From: Lentisphaeria bacterium UBA7640
Lineage (GTDB): Bacteria; Verrucomicrobiota; Lentisphaeria; Victivallales; Victivallaceae
Length of the DNA: 64,000 nucleotides
Assembly (NCBI GenBank): GCA_002483765.1
Contig: DLIO01000109.1
Span: 1-64,000 of the forward strand
Reading direction: 5' to 3'
Below are positions 17,534 to 27,258 of this stretch, piece after piece. Made by a program: the position numbers and the translations under genes. The notes below the pieces were generated by a model. The model made no database searches. It saw nothing but the letters and a program-made list of their open reading frames with translations, and had not been told where the DNA came from. The first letter of the stretch is position 1. Each line of letters begins with the position of its first letter.

Positions 17534-20500
17534 ATGAAAGAACCAAATGGCACTGATCCGGAAGTTCGCGAGCGAAGTCGCGTTAGGAGTGGAATAAAAG
17601 GTGTATCACTCATTATCGTTGTTGCTGTAGTCGCGATATTAATTGCTGGATTTTCTTATGTTTGGTGGGTGGTTGATTCAACCGAGCATGAAATGCGGGA
17701 AGACCTGCTCACACGGACAACTCTGATTGCAAAAGCTCTAAACTCAGATATAGTTAAGTCGTTTTCAGGCTCAGAACATGACTTGGAAAACCCTGAATAC
17801 CACCGCCTCAAAGAACAGCTCAGCATTTTAAAACAAGCTAATAAGGATATTCGCTTTGTTTATCTCATAGGTCGTAAGCCTGACGGGAAAATATTTTTCT
17901 TTATTGATAGTGAACCGGCCGATTCTCCAGACTATTCCGCGCCAGGACATCTTTATATCGGAGCATCTGCAGCGCTAAAGGATGCTCTCAAGAATTGGCG
18001 TAATGTAGTCATTAGCCCGGAAAACGACCAATGGGGTAGCTATTTGTCAGGAATCGCTCCAGTCCGGGATTTACTGACGGGCGAACCGATCGCAGCGTTG
18101 GGAGTCGACATTAGCGTTCCCAATTGGAACGATAAATTGATCATCGCGGCATTACCTGGCGCAATTACCACAATTCTGTTAATTGTGGTTGTGTTCATCT
18201 ATACCCTCCTTTTTAGACGCCGCAATCGCTTAAAAAGTGGATCAGCAAACTGGTTGAATTATCTTGAACCTACGCTCGCCGCCGTATTAGGGATTATTCT
18301 TTCGTTATTTATTGCATGGAGTATACAAGAAGATGAGCATGACCAATGGCACGACCTGTTTTCACAAATGGCTTCGGGTGCTTCAGAATTAGTGACGAAC
18401 ATCATCGATACTTTACAGTTCAAAGAGCTCGAAGGATTAGCTGGACTATTTGAATCCAGCGAAGATGTGACCAAGGAGGAATTTGAAACTTTTTCACGCT
18501 ATTTAATGAAAAATTCAGTGATAAAAATGTGGGGATGGGCTGAAGCGGTTCCAGAGAGTGAAAAAGCCAATTTTGAGAAAAAAATATTACAACAAGCAAG
18601 TAAATCCGCTATATGGCATGCCGATAGCAAAGGGGCAAGCACCAAGGTTCCTCCTCAAAACATCTATTATCCTGTACTTTTCTTGGTCAACAATGATGAT
18701 AACAACTATGCGGTCGGACTCGAACTCGGCCAAGATGCACAACGCCGTGCCGCGATTGAAATTGCGACAAAAACGCGACTGCCGACTGCGACTGGAGTCG
18801 TCACGCTGATTCTTGATTCGAAAGGCAATAATGGTATATCGATTATCCGTCCGGTATTTGACTCGAAAAATAAAACCCAGCTGCGCGGCTTCGTTTTGGC
18901 TGCGGTCAGGCTCAATGAATTGTTGGGATATGATCGACGAAAGTATAATATGCTAAAAATGACAGTTTCACTTTTGCATGATAATGCTCCGCCAGAGGTT
19001 TTGATTAGTTTTGGAGAAAGATCAAAAAAATGTCAATACAGCGTTCTAACGCGACCAATCTTTGCCTTTGGAAAAGTCTTTACTGTAACGGTGCACCCTG
19101 GTTCAACATTCATGAAAGCTTACCCGGCATGGAAAGGCTTTATCGCATTCTTGTTCGGCTTATTATTAACCTCTGCTATCGTAATAATTGTGATTTTGAC
19201 TGCCAAAAGACGTGCGACCTTAGAAAATTTGGTCAGTGACCGTACCGCAAAACTTGGTGAAAGTGAAAAACGTTTTAACCTGCTAGGAGAGCACAGCCGC
19301 ACCGTATTTTGGGAATGTGATAATGAGGGGATTTATACCTATACCAGTCCAGCGATCAAGAATGTTTTTGGTTATGACCCAGATGAGTTGGTTGGGCAAA
19401 AAAAAATCTATGATATCTGTTCGGAAACTGAGAAGGAAAACTTAAAAAAACAGGTGACTCTATTACTCAAAAAAGGAGAACCTGTTAATAATTTCATTAG
19501 TCCTTTTAAAACTAAAAACGGAAAAGATGTTATTGTCTTGAGCCATGCAATACCGCTGTTTGATGCTGAAGATAACTTCGCCGGATTTAGCGGTTCCAGC
19601 TATGATGTTACCGAGCGGGAACAGCTGGACGCCGAGCTAAAAAGAAGTCAAGCGGCAGCTGAGGATGCTAATCACGCAAAAAGTGAATTCCTGGCCAATA
19701 TGAGTCATGAAATCAGAACCCCAATCAATGGCGTCATTGGGGCTGCCAATTTGCTGGGCGAAACCGAACTCAAAGATGAACAGCAAGAATATGTAGACAT
19801 CATCAATTCTAGTGGTAAACTACTTTTGGGAGTGGTTAATGGATTATTGGATTTTTCACAAATTGAAGCTGGAAAAATCAAACTCTTCAATGCGGAATTC
19901 AACCTCAGAAGCATGCTGCACAACCTTGCCTGTAATTTATCAATAGCAGCCCATGATAAAAATATTGAATTGATCTGCTCTGTGCCGCCCAATGCTCCAG
20001 TTCTGCTTTATGGTGACGAACTTCGTCTCCAGCAAATAATTATCAATCTCGCCAGCAATGCGATAAAATTTACCGATACTGGAGAAGTTGTCGTAAAAAC
20101 CGAAGTCGAAAACGACACTGCTGAAATCGTATCATTCCGCTTTTCTGTACGCGATACTGGCATCGGAATCGCCAAAGACCAACAAGAGATGCTGTGTACT
20201 GCGTTTTTCCAGGCAGATTCTTCGCCCAAACGCCGCCATGGCGGTACTGGGCTTGGCTTATCCATTTCGAAGCGCTTGATTGAACTTATGGGCGGGAAAC
20301 TGGACTTCTCCAGTGAACTTGGTCACGGCTCGGAATTTTTCTTTACCTTGTCCTTTCGCAAGCAGCCAGATTCTCACGAAGAGGGGTTGCTTGTTCCTCC
20401 AGAATTATTGCACGCGAAGGCCTTAGTGATTGACCACAATGAAACCATACTGAAAGAATTGATGGAAAGGTTAGCCCTCAGATCATTACGTCCAATCGGC

Positions 20501-21268
20501 GTCACAGACATTCCAGCTGCTGAAAAACTTATTAAGCAGGCACAAGAAGATAGAGATCCGTTTAAGCTCATTCTGGTTGATATGCACTTGACTGGTCTTG
20601 GCAAAGATGCCAATCCGCTCGCCGAACTTGCAAAATCTGGCGTGTGTATGGTCGCGCTTTTGCCATTCGGCGAATTATTCAAAGCAGATGAACTGAAAGC
20701 CAATGGATTTACGGCGGTGTTAACTAAACCATTCAGAAGAAAGGATTTCTGGAAAATCTTACAAGCGGCGGTGAGTGAAAAAGCCCCAGAAACAGGACCT
20801 GCTACGCCAAAAACAATTGCGGACTTGCAATCTGTTCTAAAAGATACCAATGATAAAACATCAACAAACCCAATAGTTAAAAATGCAGAGATTCTGCTCG
20901 TAGAAGATAATTTGATCAACCAAAAAATAGTATTGGCAATACTTAAAAAAATGGACATACAGGCGGATATTGCCGTAAATGGAAAAATCGCTCTGGATAT
21001 GTTGTCCCAAAAAACCTACCGTTTAGTGTTGATGGATATCCAAATGCCAGTTATGGACGGTTTCGAGGCAACGGAAAAAATCCGTGATCCAAACACGCCG
21101 GTAAAAGATCATCAGATCCCAATTATCGCCATGACTGCCCATGCCATAGACGGTTATCGTGATAGTTGCATTAAAGCCGGAATGAATGATTATATCGCGA
21201 AACCGGTTACCCCGCAACAAATGCGCGAAAAGCTAGAGTTATGGCTAAGAAAAGATCTAGAAACATAA
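17534..21268 (+). CDS. Membrane hybrid sensor histidine kinase (CHASE, PAS, HisKA, HATPase, two receiver domains)
   Basis: 1244 residues. Membrane helices near 23-47, 205-228, 242-264 and 530-557. A first periplasmic domain lies between helices one and two, and a CHASE-like sensor (LFESSEDVTKEEFETFSRYL, AVGLELGQDAQRRAAIE) at about 270-510. A PAS domain follows at about 577-695 and HisKA with phospho-acceptor His725 in MSHEIRTPING. The ATPase (NLASNAIKFTD, DTGIGI, GGTGLGLSISKRL) spans about 820-945. Receiver 1 has Asp1016 but only one of the usual acidic pair; receiver 2 is canonical with Asp1168 in LMDIQMP. ATG 17534 follows AAGGATGG. No response regulator gene is next to it. Confidence 0.93.
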   Translation: MKEPNGTDPEVRERSRVRSGIKGVSLIIVVAVVAILIAGFSYVWWVVDSTEHEMREDLLTRTTLIAKALNSDIVKSFSGSEHDLENPEYHRLKEQLSILKQANKDIRFVYLIGRKPDGKIFFFIDSEPADSPDYSAPGHLYIGASAALKDALKNWRNVVISPENDQWGSYLSGIAPVRDLLTGEPIAALGVDISVPNWNDKLIIAALPGAITTILLIVVVFIYTLLFRRRNRLKSGSANWLNYLEPTLAAVLGIILSLFIAWSIQEDEHDQWHDLFSQMASGASELVTNIIDTLQFKELEGLAGLFESSEDVTKEEFETFSRYLMKNSVIKMWGWAEAVPESEKANFEKKILQQASKSAIWHADSKGASTKVPPQNIYYPVLFLVNNDDNNYAVGLELGQDAQRRAAIEIATKTRLPTATGVVTLILDSKGNNGISIIRPVFDSKNKTQLRGFVLAAVRLNELLGYDRRKYNMLKMTVSLLHDNAPPEVLISFGERSKKCQYSVLTRPIFAFGKVFTVTVHPGSTFMKAYPAWKGFIAFLFGLLLTSAIVIIVILTAKRRATLENLVSDRTAKLGESEKRFNLLGEHSRTVFWECDNEGIYTYTSPAIKNVFGYDPDELVGQKKIYDICSETEKENLKKQVTLLLKKGEPVNNFISPFKTKNGKDVIVLSHAIPLFDAEDNFAGFSGSSYDVTEREQLDAELKRSQAAAEDANHAKSEFLANMSHEIRTPINGVIGAANLLGETELKDEQQEYVDIINSSGKLLLGVVNGLLDFSQIEAGKIKLFNAEFNLRSMLHNLACNLSIAAHDKNIELICSVPPNAPVLLYGDELRLQQIIINLASNAIKFTDTGEVVVKTEVENDTAEIVSFRFSVRDTGIGIAKDQQEMLCTAFFQADSSPKRRHGGTGLGLSISKRLIELMGGKLDFSSELGHGSEFFFTLSFRKQPDSHEEGLLVPPELLHAKALVIDHNETILKELMERLALRSLRPIGVTDIPAAEKLIKQAQEDRDPFKLILVDMHLTGLGKDANPLAELAKSGVCMVALLPFGELFKADELKANGFTAVLTKPFRRKDFWKILQAAVSEKAPETGPATPKTIADLQSVLKDTNDKTSTNPIVKNAEILLVEDNLINQKIVLAILKKMDIQADIAVNGKIALDMLSQKTYRLVLMDIQMPVMDGFEATEKIRDPNTPVKDHQIPIIAMTAHAIDGYRDSCIKAGMNDYIAKPVTPQQMREKLELWLRKDLET

Positions 21269-21327
21269 CCAAATAAAGTTTTCCAAGATATAACATCACT
21301 ACAGTCTGTGTCCGTAACTGCTGTCTT

Positions 21328-21360
21328 TAATTCGCGCGCGCATTATGCGCGCGCGAATTA
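21328..21360. repeat. GCGC palindrome copy 4 (perfect 16-1-16)
   Basis: TAATTCGCGCGCGCAT (21328-21343), T, exact reverse complement (21345-21360). It lies in the convergent gap between the kinase gene (stop 59 bases upstream) and gcvPB (stop 30 bases away on the other strand). Confidence 0.95.
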
Positions 21361-21390
21361 CGAACTTGAATTACATTGTTTTCCGAGTTG

Positions 21391-22839
21391 CTATTTTGCG
21401 GCCAAATCAGGTTTTCTAGCGGCTTGAGTTTCATCCATACGCCTGACTGGCATAGTTATTGGCGCATCTTGCAGTGATACCGGATCGGTTTCCGCTAATT
21501 CTGCAATCTCAATCATCGCATCAACAAATTCATCCATTGTCTCTTTTGACTCGGTTTCGGTCGGCTCAATCATCAGCGCTTCAGGAATGATTAGCGGGAA
21601 ATAGATAGTTGGAGGATGAATCCCACGATCAATTAATGCTTTGGCTATATCGAGCGCGTGAACACCATTAACGACTTGACGCGTTGCCGAAAATACACAT
21701 TCGTGCATACACATCCGCGTGATTTTCTGGTCATAGTAAGGCGCCAGTTTGACACGCAAATAATTGGCGTTTAGAACGGCGTTTTCGCTGACTCGGATCA
21801 TCCCAACACGCCCGAGCATCAGCATATAGGCGCAACTGCGTATCAAGACGCCAAAATTACCGTAAAAAGGTGCCATTTTGCCGATAGATTGTGGGTGATT
21901 GCTTTCTAAAGTATAACTGCCATCAGTTCCTTGGACAACTCGCGGAACTGGTAAAAATGCTCGGAGTCTTTCAACGACGCCGACTGGACCGGCACCAGGA
22001 CCGCCACCGCCATGCGGAGTAGAAAAAGTTTTATGCACATTGACATGCATTACATCAAATCCAAGATCGCCGGGGCGCACGCGTCCGATAATAGCGTTGG
22101 CATTGGCGCCATCGCAATAACACAAACCACCAGCATCGTGAACCATAGCACAAATTTTTTCGACGTTACGATCAAACATTCCAACCGTATTCGGGCAAGT
22201 CAGCATCAAACCCGCGACGTCATCGCCAAGTTTAGCCGCGAGATCGTCTAAGTCGACATTTCCTTCACTATCGGAAGCAACTTCGCGACAGGTAAAACCT
22301 GCTTGAATGGCGCTAGCTGGATTAGTACCATGGGCGGCGTCAGGAATCAGCATAACAGTACGCTGAGTTTCGCCACGCGCTTTAAAATAAGCAGCGATCA
22401 GCATAACACCAGTAAATTCGCCGTTCGCTCCTGCCATCGGCTGCAAAGTAGTTTCTGCGAAGCCTAACAGCTCACTCAGAAAGCGTTCCTGCCGATATAG
22501 TGTTTCCAGCGTACCTTGGGAGAGTTTTTCACCACCCGGCAGTTGCCCTAACCACGGATGTTGGTCAGTAAAACCCGCCATACGTGCGATAGTTTCATGC
22601 GATTTTGGATTGTACTTCATCGTACAAGAACCAAGCGGGTAAAAATGGGAATCAACGCCGAAGTTCTTACGACTTAAATTGGTAAAATGCCGGACCGCGT
22701 CCAGTTCTGTTACTTCAGGTAACTGGGCAGAAATAGTACGGCGCATTTCGTCGGGAATTGCCGAAGCCATCGGCACATCACATATTGGCGCTCGATAAGC
22801 TCGGCGTCCGTCACGGCCTTTATCAAAAATCAGTTTCAT
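21391..22839 (-). CDS. gcvPB: Glycine dehydrogenase (decarboxylating), subunit 2
   Basis: C-terminal half of the split P-protein of the glycine cleavage system, 482 residues. It carries the PLP lysine in NVHKTFSTPHGGGGPG, after YCDGANANAIIG, and the conserved FYPLGSCTMKYNPK segment near residue 60. With GcvPA it decarboxylates glycine and loads the aminomethyl group on lipoyl-GcvH. Its start codon overlaps the gcvPA stop by four bases, indicating coupled translation. gcvT, gcvH and a lipoamide dehydrogenase gene are not here. Confidence 0.97.
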   Translation of the reverse strand: MKLIFDKGRDGRRAYRAPICDVPMASAIPDEMRRTISAQLPEVTELDAVRHFTNLSRKNFGVDSHFYPLGSCTMKYNPKSHETIARMAGFTDQHPWLGQLPGGEKLSQGTLETLYRQERFLSELLGFAETTLQPMAGANGEFTGVMLIAAYFKARGETQRTVMLIPDAAHGTNPASAIQAGFTCREVASDSEGNVDLDDLAAKLGDDVAGLMLTCPNTVGMFDRNVEKICAMVHDAGGLCYCDGANANAIIGRVRPGDLGFDVMHVNVHKTFSTPHGGGGPGAGPVGVVERLRAFLPVPRVVQGTDGSYTLESNHPQSIGKMAPFYGNFGVLIRSCAYMLMLGRVGMIRVSENAVLNANYLRVKLAPYYDQKITRMCMHECVFSATRQVVNGVHALDIAKALIDRGIHPPTIYFPLIIPEALMIEPTETESKETMDEFVDAMIEIAELAETDPVSLQDAPITMPVRRMDETQAARKPDLAAK

Positions 22840-24173
22840 AGTATCTCCTCCAACGCTTTGACTAATCCGATAATTTCTACACGAGTGCGTTTTTCAGTCA
22901 CCGCGATCAAAAGTTGTTTTTCACGCCCCGGATAATGGGTTCCAAGTGGGATTCCCGCCGCATATCCTCGCTCCAATAACTGCGCAACGACTTCATCAGC
23001 AGCAACTGGTAATTCAATGACAAATTCATTAAAGAAAACGCTTTTACCGACGCTTTTAACTCCGGGTAGCTTAACCAGTAGATCACGAGCGAACAATGCT
23101 TTAGCGGCGTTTTGCTCGGCAATCTCAGTTAGGCCTTTTTCCCCAGTTAGAGTCAGATAAACCACTGCGGTCAATGCGCATAAATTCTCGTTTGAACAGA
23201 TATTGGACATCGCGCTTTCACGTCGAATATGCTGTTCCCGCGCTTGCAGTGTCAAAACAAAACCAGATTTTCCATCTTTATCGACGGTGCGACCGACAAT
23301 ACGTCCTGGCAGTTTGCGCATATAATTACTGCTACTAGCTATAAAACCCAAATATGGGCCGCCACAGTTTAGCGCCATGCCCAAACACTGCCCTTCACCA
23401 ATCGCAATATCAAAGCCGATTTCACCAGGAGAACGGAGCAAAGCCAAAGAGGTTGGATAACATACCGCAATTGAAAGTGCTTTCATTTTTTTAGTCTGTT
23501 CAATTAATTGATCCCAGACTTCAACCGTGCCGAGAAAATTAGGATATTGCACAATAACAGCGGCGGTTTGGTCATTAATAGCAGCCAGTATCGCTTTTAA
23601 ATTAGAATCGGTATCGCCAACATTGAGCGGTATTTCAATGATTTCCAACGGCTGATTGGCTGCGTAAGATTTCAACATTGTCCGGTAAACCGGAGAAACC
23701 GCTTCGGAAATTATAAGCTGTTTTTTGCGGGTGACGCGCATTGCCATCAACGCCGCCTCGTAAACCGCAGAACCACCATCATAAAGCGAAGCATTAACCA
23801 CATCCATACCGGTCAAACGTGCCATTGAGCTTTGATATTCGTAAATTGCCTGAAGCGTACCCTGTGAAGCTTCCGGTTGGTACGGCGTATATGAAGTATA
23901 AAACTCTGAACGACTGATCACCGTGTCAACTGCGGACGGAATCAAATGGTCATAAAAACCACCACCTAAAAAGTTGATAACTCCGGCATTTCGTTGTGAT
24001 AGCTGTTGAAAATATTCAAGTAGTTCAGCTTCAGACATCCCATTCGGCAATCCCTCTAAAGCGGGCGCTGGCGAATTGACTTGGGCGGCAGCCCACATCC
24101 CGGCAAAGTCGCGGCAACCGATCACCTTGAACATCTCTGCTCGATCTGCATCAGTATTTGCAATATACGGCAT
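22836..24173 (-). CDS. gcvPA: Glycine dehydrogenase (decarboxylating), subunit 1
   Basis: N-terminal half of the split P-protein, 445 residues. Family hallmarks include FLGGGFYDHLIPSAVD, SEFYTSYTPYQPEASQGTLQ near residue 92, NASLYDGGSAVYEAALMA near 130, and GQCLGMALNCGGPYLG near 258. It lacks the PLP lysine, as expected. The ribosome site AGGAGG is seven bases before ATG 24173. I looked upstream for a glycine riboswitch and found none. The ROK repressor gene lies upstream on the same strand, separated by 145 bases. Confidence 0.97.
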   Translation of the reverse strand: MPYIANTDADRAEMFKVIGCRDFAGMWAAAQVNSPAPALEGLPNGMSEAELLEYFQQLSQRNAGVINFLGGGFYDHLIPSAVDTVISRSEFYTSYTPYQPEASQGTLQAIYEYQSSMARLTGMDVVNASLYDGGSAVYEAALMAMRVTRKKQLIISEAVSPVYRTMLKSYAANQPLEIIEIPLNVGDTDSNLKAILAAINDQTAAVIVQYPNFLGTVEVWDQLIEQTKKMKALSIAVCYPTSLALLRSPGEIGFDIAIGEGQCLGMALNCGGPYLGFIASSSNYMRKLPGRIVGRTVDKDGKSGFVLTLQAREQHIRRESAMSNICSNENLCALTAVVYLTLTGEKGLTEIAEQNAAKALFARDLLVKLPGVKSVGKSVFFNEFVIELPVAADEVVAQLLERGYAAGIPLGTHYPGREKQLLIAVTEKRTRVEIIGLVKALEEIL

Positions 24174-24318
24174 CTCTAATCCTCCTATATTTAATCATAA
24201 TTCAAAACCTAAATAAACAGTTAAAATCAACTCATGTAAATTTTAAAAATACTAAGCCAACTTTCGCCATATATCGAATAAATCGTACTTTTATCTTAAC
24301 GACAGCTCATCGAGTATT

Positions 24319-25479
24319 TTAGACATAATAGTAATCCGGCACTTCGAATATGCGAGCCAAAGGCAAAGTTGCCGCACCCATGGCATCCAAAAGTTCAATT
24401 TCCGAGATGTATATCTTAGTATTTTGAGCGCATCCACGCAAACTAGATTCAGTAATGCCACGCCGAATCGATTTCAACAGCTCGTCTCCAAACAAAGTGA
24501 CAACTGACCCGGTAAGAATAATGACGCGCGGCGAGAGGATATTAACCATCGCCGCCAAGCCGTGACCAATTGCCATTCCAGTACATTCACGTAAACGTTT
24601 GAACTCAGCTTGAGAGATTGAGCCAGTTTGGTAGTAATAAAGGCGATCAATGGGCTTCGGAAGCAATTTGTTGATTTCAAGAAGTAACGCCGTCTCAGAG
24701 GTATATGCTTCAAGACAGCCGTGATTCCCACACTGGCAGAGTTTTCCGCCCGGCGTGATTACTACGTGTCCAATCTCTCCAGCATATTTACCTGCTCCTT
24801 TAAACAAGCGACGTTGATAAATTATGCCAGAACCAATACCGCCGGAAACTTCGACACAAACAAAATCATCATAATCACGACCACGTCCGAACCATTTTTC
24901 TGCCAAGGCAATTGCCGCAGAACCCTCTTCGACATAGAAAGGATGCTTGATAATTTCTGCAAATGCCTCACGGTAATTAAGACCACGTATGCCAGGAAGA
25001 TTGACCGACTCTAACACAATTCCGGATTCAAGATCAATAATGCCTGGCAAACAAAGGCCAATACCAGAAATTGCGCTATTACCAAAAGTCAACCGCACAT
25101 AAACATTTTTTATGGCTTCAACAATGGTTTCGCGTGGGGAAAAAATCGGGTATTCTTCCTCATACGAGGAAACAATGTTGCCGTATAAATCCAGCAAAAC
25201 TCCACGAGTAAAACGCGGGGCAATATGAATTCCAGCGACATAACTTTCACAAAAACGCAACATAGTAAAAGGGCGTCCGGAAACATTTTCCTTACGCCCC
25301 GCTTCTTCAATCAATCCTTCCGTCAATAATTCATTGACAAAATTGGTGATGCTCTTCTTGTCTAAGCCGGTTTTTTGTGCAATTTGGGAACGTGCCACCA
25401 TCGGATTTCGGCGGATAGTATCGAGAATTTTTGCACGGTTGATCTCTTTGATCAGTGAATGGTTTTTAAGGTCTTTCAT
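24319..25479 (-). CDS. ROK family transcriptional repressor (NagC/XylR/Mlc-type)
   Basis: 386 residues. A winged helix-turn-helix occupies the first 75 residues (AKILDTIRRNPMVARSQIAQKTGLDKK in part, then TNFVNELLTEGLIEEAG), followed by a ROK sugar-binding domain with GIHIAPR, EVSGGIGSGIIY and the zinc motif CQCGNHGCLEAYTSE near 245-260. The architecture is that of sugar-responsive repressors. Its own leader has an inverted repeat (CCCTTT/AAAGGG at 25496-25517) that could be an operator. The regulated genes are unknown; the adjacent secreted protein gene is a candidate. Confidence 0.9.
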   Translation of the reverse strand: MKDLKNHSLIKEINRAKILDTIRRNPMVARSQIAQKTGLDKKSITNFVNELLTEGLIEEAGRKENVSGRPFTMLRFCESYVAGIHIAPRFTRGVLLDLYGNIVSSYEEEYPIFSPRETIVEAIKNVYVRLTFGNSAISGIGLCLPGIIDLESGIVLESVNLPGIRGLNYREAFAEIIKHPFYVEEGSAAIALAEKWFGRGRDYDDFVCVEVSGGIGSGIIYQRRLFKGAGKYAGEIGHVVITPGGKLCQCGNHGCLEAYTSETALLLEINKLLPKPIDRLYYYQTGSISQAEFKRLRECTGMAIGHGLAAMVNILSPRVIILTGSVVTLFGDELLKSIRRGITESSLRGCAQNTKIYISEIELLDAMGAATLPLARIFEVPDYYYV

Positions 25480-25495
25480 CGGTTCTTAGATAGTT

Positions 25496-25517
25496 CCCTT
25501 TTACTCTTAATAAAGGG
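25496..25517. promoter_or_regulatory. Inverted repeat upstream of the ROK repressor
   Basis: CCCTTT (25496-25501) and AAAGGG (25512-25517) with a 10-base AT-rich spacer, 17 bases before the repressor start codon. A possible autoregulatory operator, by position only. Confidence 0.3.
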
Positions 25518-25568
25518 GATAATATAGCACAGAGCCGATAAAAGGCTAGGTAATTACTCGTCAAATCC

Positions 25569-26375
25569 TCAGTCGATAACCTCGAGCTTGACGTCTTTCA
25601 ACTGAAGAACATCTGGTGATTTACCAGAATTCCAATTGGCAAGGATAAGGACTTGAGCATAAGCGGTTCCAGGTGGCCAAGCTTTGTATGCACTGTAACC
25701 ATATTTGCCGTGTCCTTTGATTGAACCACTAAACTGCTTCCAATCATCTCCAGCCTTAGTCGCATGACTTCCGCCGGTATACATATAACCGCCACTGTTG
25801 TGAAGCCGAATTTTAGTGCCGGCCTTAGCCGCTTTTTTGGCAGGTTTATCCAGCGTAGCAATCCAAACGTCGCCGTCCTTTTTAACATCCGTGATTTCGT
25901 ATGCTATATAATTAAAGTTTGGTAGATCACTGTAATCATCTGCAACACCGAGCATAATTCTGGAATATTTAGTACGTTTTTCCCATTTCGAAGCATCTTT
26001 GACCTTCAACGTGGTGTCAGTCGGTTTAAGTTCCTCGACCAATTCTGTGTCAGTACCAGGAATAGCGTTAAAATTCCATGCTGATATATTACGTTTTTTC
26101 TCATCAAGGGTTACAAACCCCACATAAGTACGGGTTGCTTCTCCAGCAGTCTGACGCAACTCGCCAGAAATTTTATAGGTTTTAGCAGGGTCAACCTCAA
26201 AAACAGTCGAAGAGCGCAACTCTGTTCGGCCAGTCATCTCTAGAATATTGCCATCTACCGCTTTGACATTTTTGGGATTACCCCATGATTCAGTTGTTTC
26301 AAGTTCAATATCCTGTGCATAAAGGGCCCCAGCCGCCAGCATCGCCGACGCGATCAACATTTTTCTTGTTAACAT
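25569..26375 (-). CDS. Secreted beta-rich protein of unknown function
   Basis: 268 residues with a clear Sec signal peptide (MLTRKMLIASAMLAAGALYA, then QD). The mature protein looks like a single beta-sandwich or carbohydrate-binding-module type fold: TYKISGELRQ, TYVGFVTLDEKK and a C-terminal LQLKDVKLEV strand are reminiscent of CBM-like proteins common in Lentisphaerota. I recognise no catalytic residues. The ribosome site GAGAG precedes ATG 26375. It is upstream of the ROK repressor on the same strand, suggesting a role in carbohydrate handling, but this is inference. Confidence 0.75.
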   Translation of the reverse strand: MLTRKMLIASAMLAAGALYAQDIELETTESWGNPKNVKAVDGNILEMTGRTELRSSTVFEVDPAKTYKISGELRQTAGEATRTYVGFVTLDEKKRNISAWNFNAIPGTDTELVEELKPTDTTLKVKDASKWEKRTKYSRIMLGVADDYSDLPNFNYIAYEITDVKKDGDVWIATLDKPAKKAAKAGTKIRLHNSGGYMYTGGSHATKAGDDWKQFSGSIKGHGKYGYSAYKAWPPGTAYAQVLILANWNSGKSPDVLQLKDVKLEVID

Positions 26376-26520
26376 AATTCTCTCCAGTTTTTTAAAACCT
26401 CTTCACCATGAAAAAGTCATACAATAAGATAACCGTTAACTCCTCAATGTCAAAAGCACAAAAGCACAAAGAAAAAACAGAAAAACGTGTGGGGAAAATA
26501 TTGCTATTCGCGATTTTAGG

Positions 26521-27258
26521 TTAATTGATTTTTAATCTTTTTTCTGCCGCTATTAAGTCTTCTGGAGTGTCGACACCGATGCTATCTAGTTCTGATTCTA
26601 AAACATAGATCGCGATACCGTTTTCTAGCGCGCGAAGTTGTTCTAATTTTTCACAGGTTTCTAGGATACCCGCAGGCAAACTGACGAAACGTTCCAAGAT
26701 TGCGCGCCGATAAGCATAGATTCCCCAATGCAGGTATAGTTGAGAGTCCGAGCATTGGTCGCGCATAAAGGGAATAGCAGAACGGCTAAAATAGAGTGCC
26801 ATGTGATTGCCATCGAAAACTACTTTGACTTTATTAGGATCAGCGGCAATTTCTGCACGCGGACGCGCTACTGCCACGGTTGCCATTGGCGTTTCAGGGC
26901 AATTCAGCATTTTATCGACTAATTCGTTAATTACCGAGGTCGGGATCAGCGGTTCGTCGCCTTGCACGTTGATAATTATTTCGCAGTCTAATTTCTTAAT
27001 CGCTTCAGCGATACGATCGGTACCTGATTGGTGTTCGGACGAAGTCATCACCGCCTGCCCGCCGAAACTCTCGACTGTCCGTTTAATACGTTCATCATCA
27101 GTCGCCACAATAACTGCATCAACTTTTGAAGCTTTAGCTTTTTCGTAAACCCATTGAATCATCGGTTTCCCGGCGAGTAGAGCTAGTGGCTTACCGGGAA
27201 AACGCGTACTGGCCATGCGTGCGGGAATTACCGCTATAGTTTTTATTTTATTCTTCAC
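26521..27258 (-). CDS. kdsB: 3-deoxy-manno-octulosonate cytidylyltransferase (CMP-Kdo synthetase)
   Basis: 245-residue cytoplasmic enzyme that activates Kdo with CTP for LPS inner core assembly. Nucleotide-binding start AVIPARMASTRFPGKPLA, then ATDDERI, SGTDRIAEA, NVQGDEPLI (catalytic metal Asp) and HWGIYAYRR are all classical KdsB segments. It uses a GTG start inside the last codons of rfaE1, an 11-base overlap, so the two are translationally coupled. It is the last gene in the debranching enzyme-TM protein-rfaE1-kdsB unit. Confidence 0.97.
   Translation of the reverse strand: MKNKIKTIAVIPARMASTRFPGKPLALLAGKPMIQWVYEKAKASKVDAVIVATDDERIKRTVESFGGQAVMTSSEHQSGTDRIAEAIKKLDCEIIINVQGDEPLIPTSVINELVDKMLNCPETPMATVAVARPRAEIAADPNKVKVVFDGNHMALYFSRSAIPFMRDQCSDSQLYLHWGIYAYRRAILERFVSLPAGILETCEKLEQLRALENGIAIYVLESELDSIGVDTPEDLIAAEKRLKIN

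Noticed and set aside
20374..20958. A 194-residue open frame antisense to the hybrid kinase receiver region.
   Set aside because: Low-complexity Ser/Leu-rich translation and no ribosome site; the plus-strand frame encodes clear kinase and receiver motifs.
24174..24318. Possible glycine riboswitch upstream of gcvPA.
   Set aside because: The leader is AT-rich and lacks the conserved GG-rich aptamer core; only a perfect ribosome site is seen.
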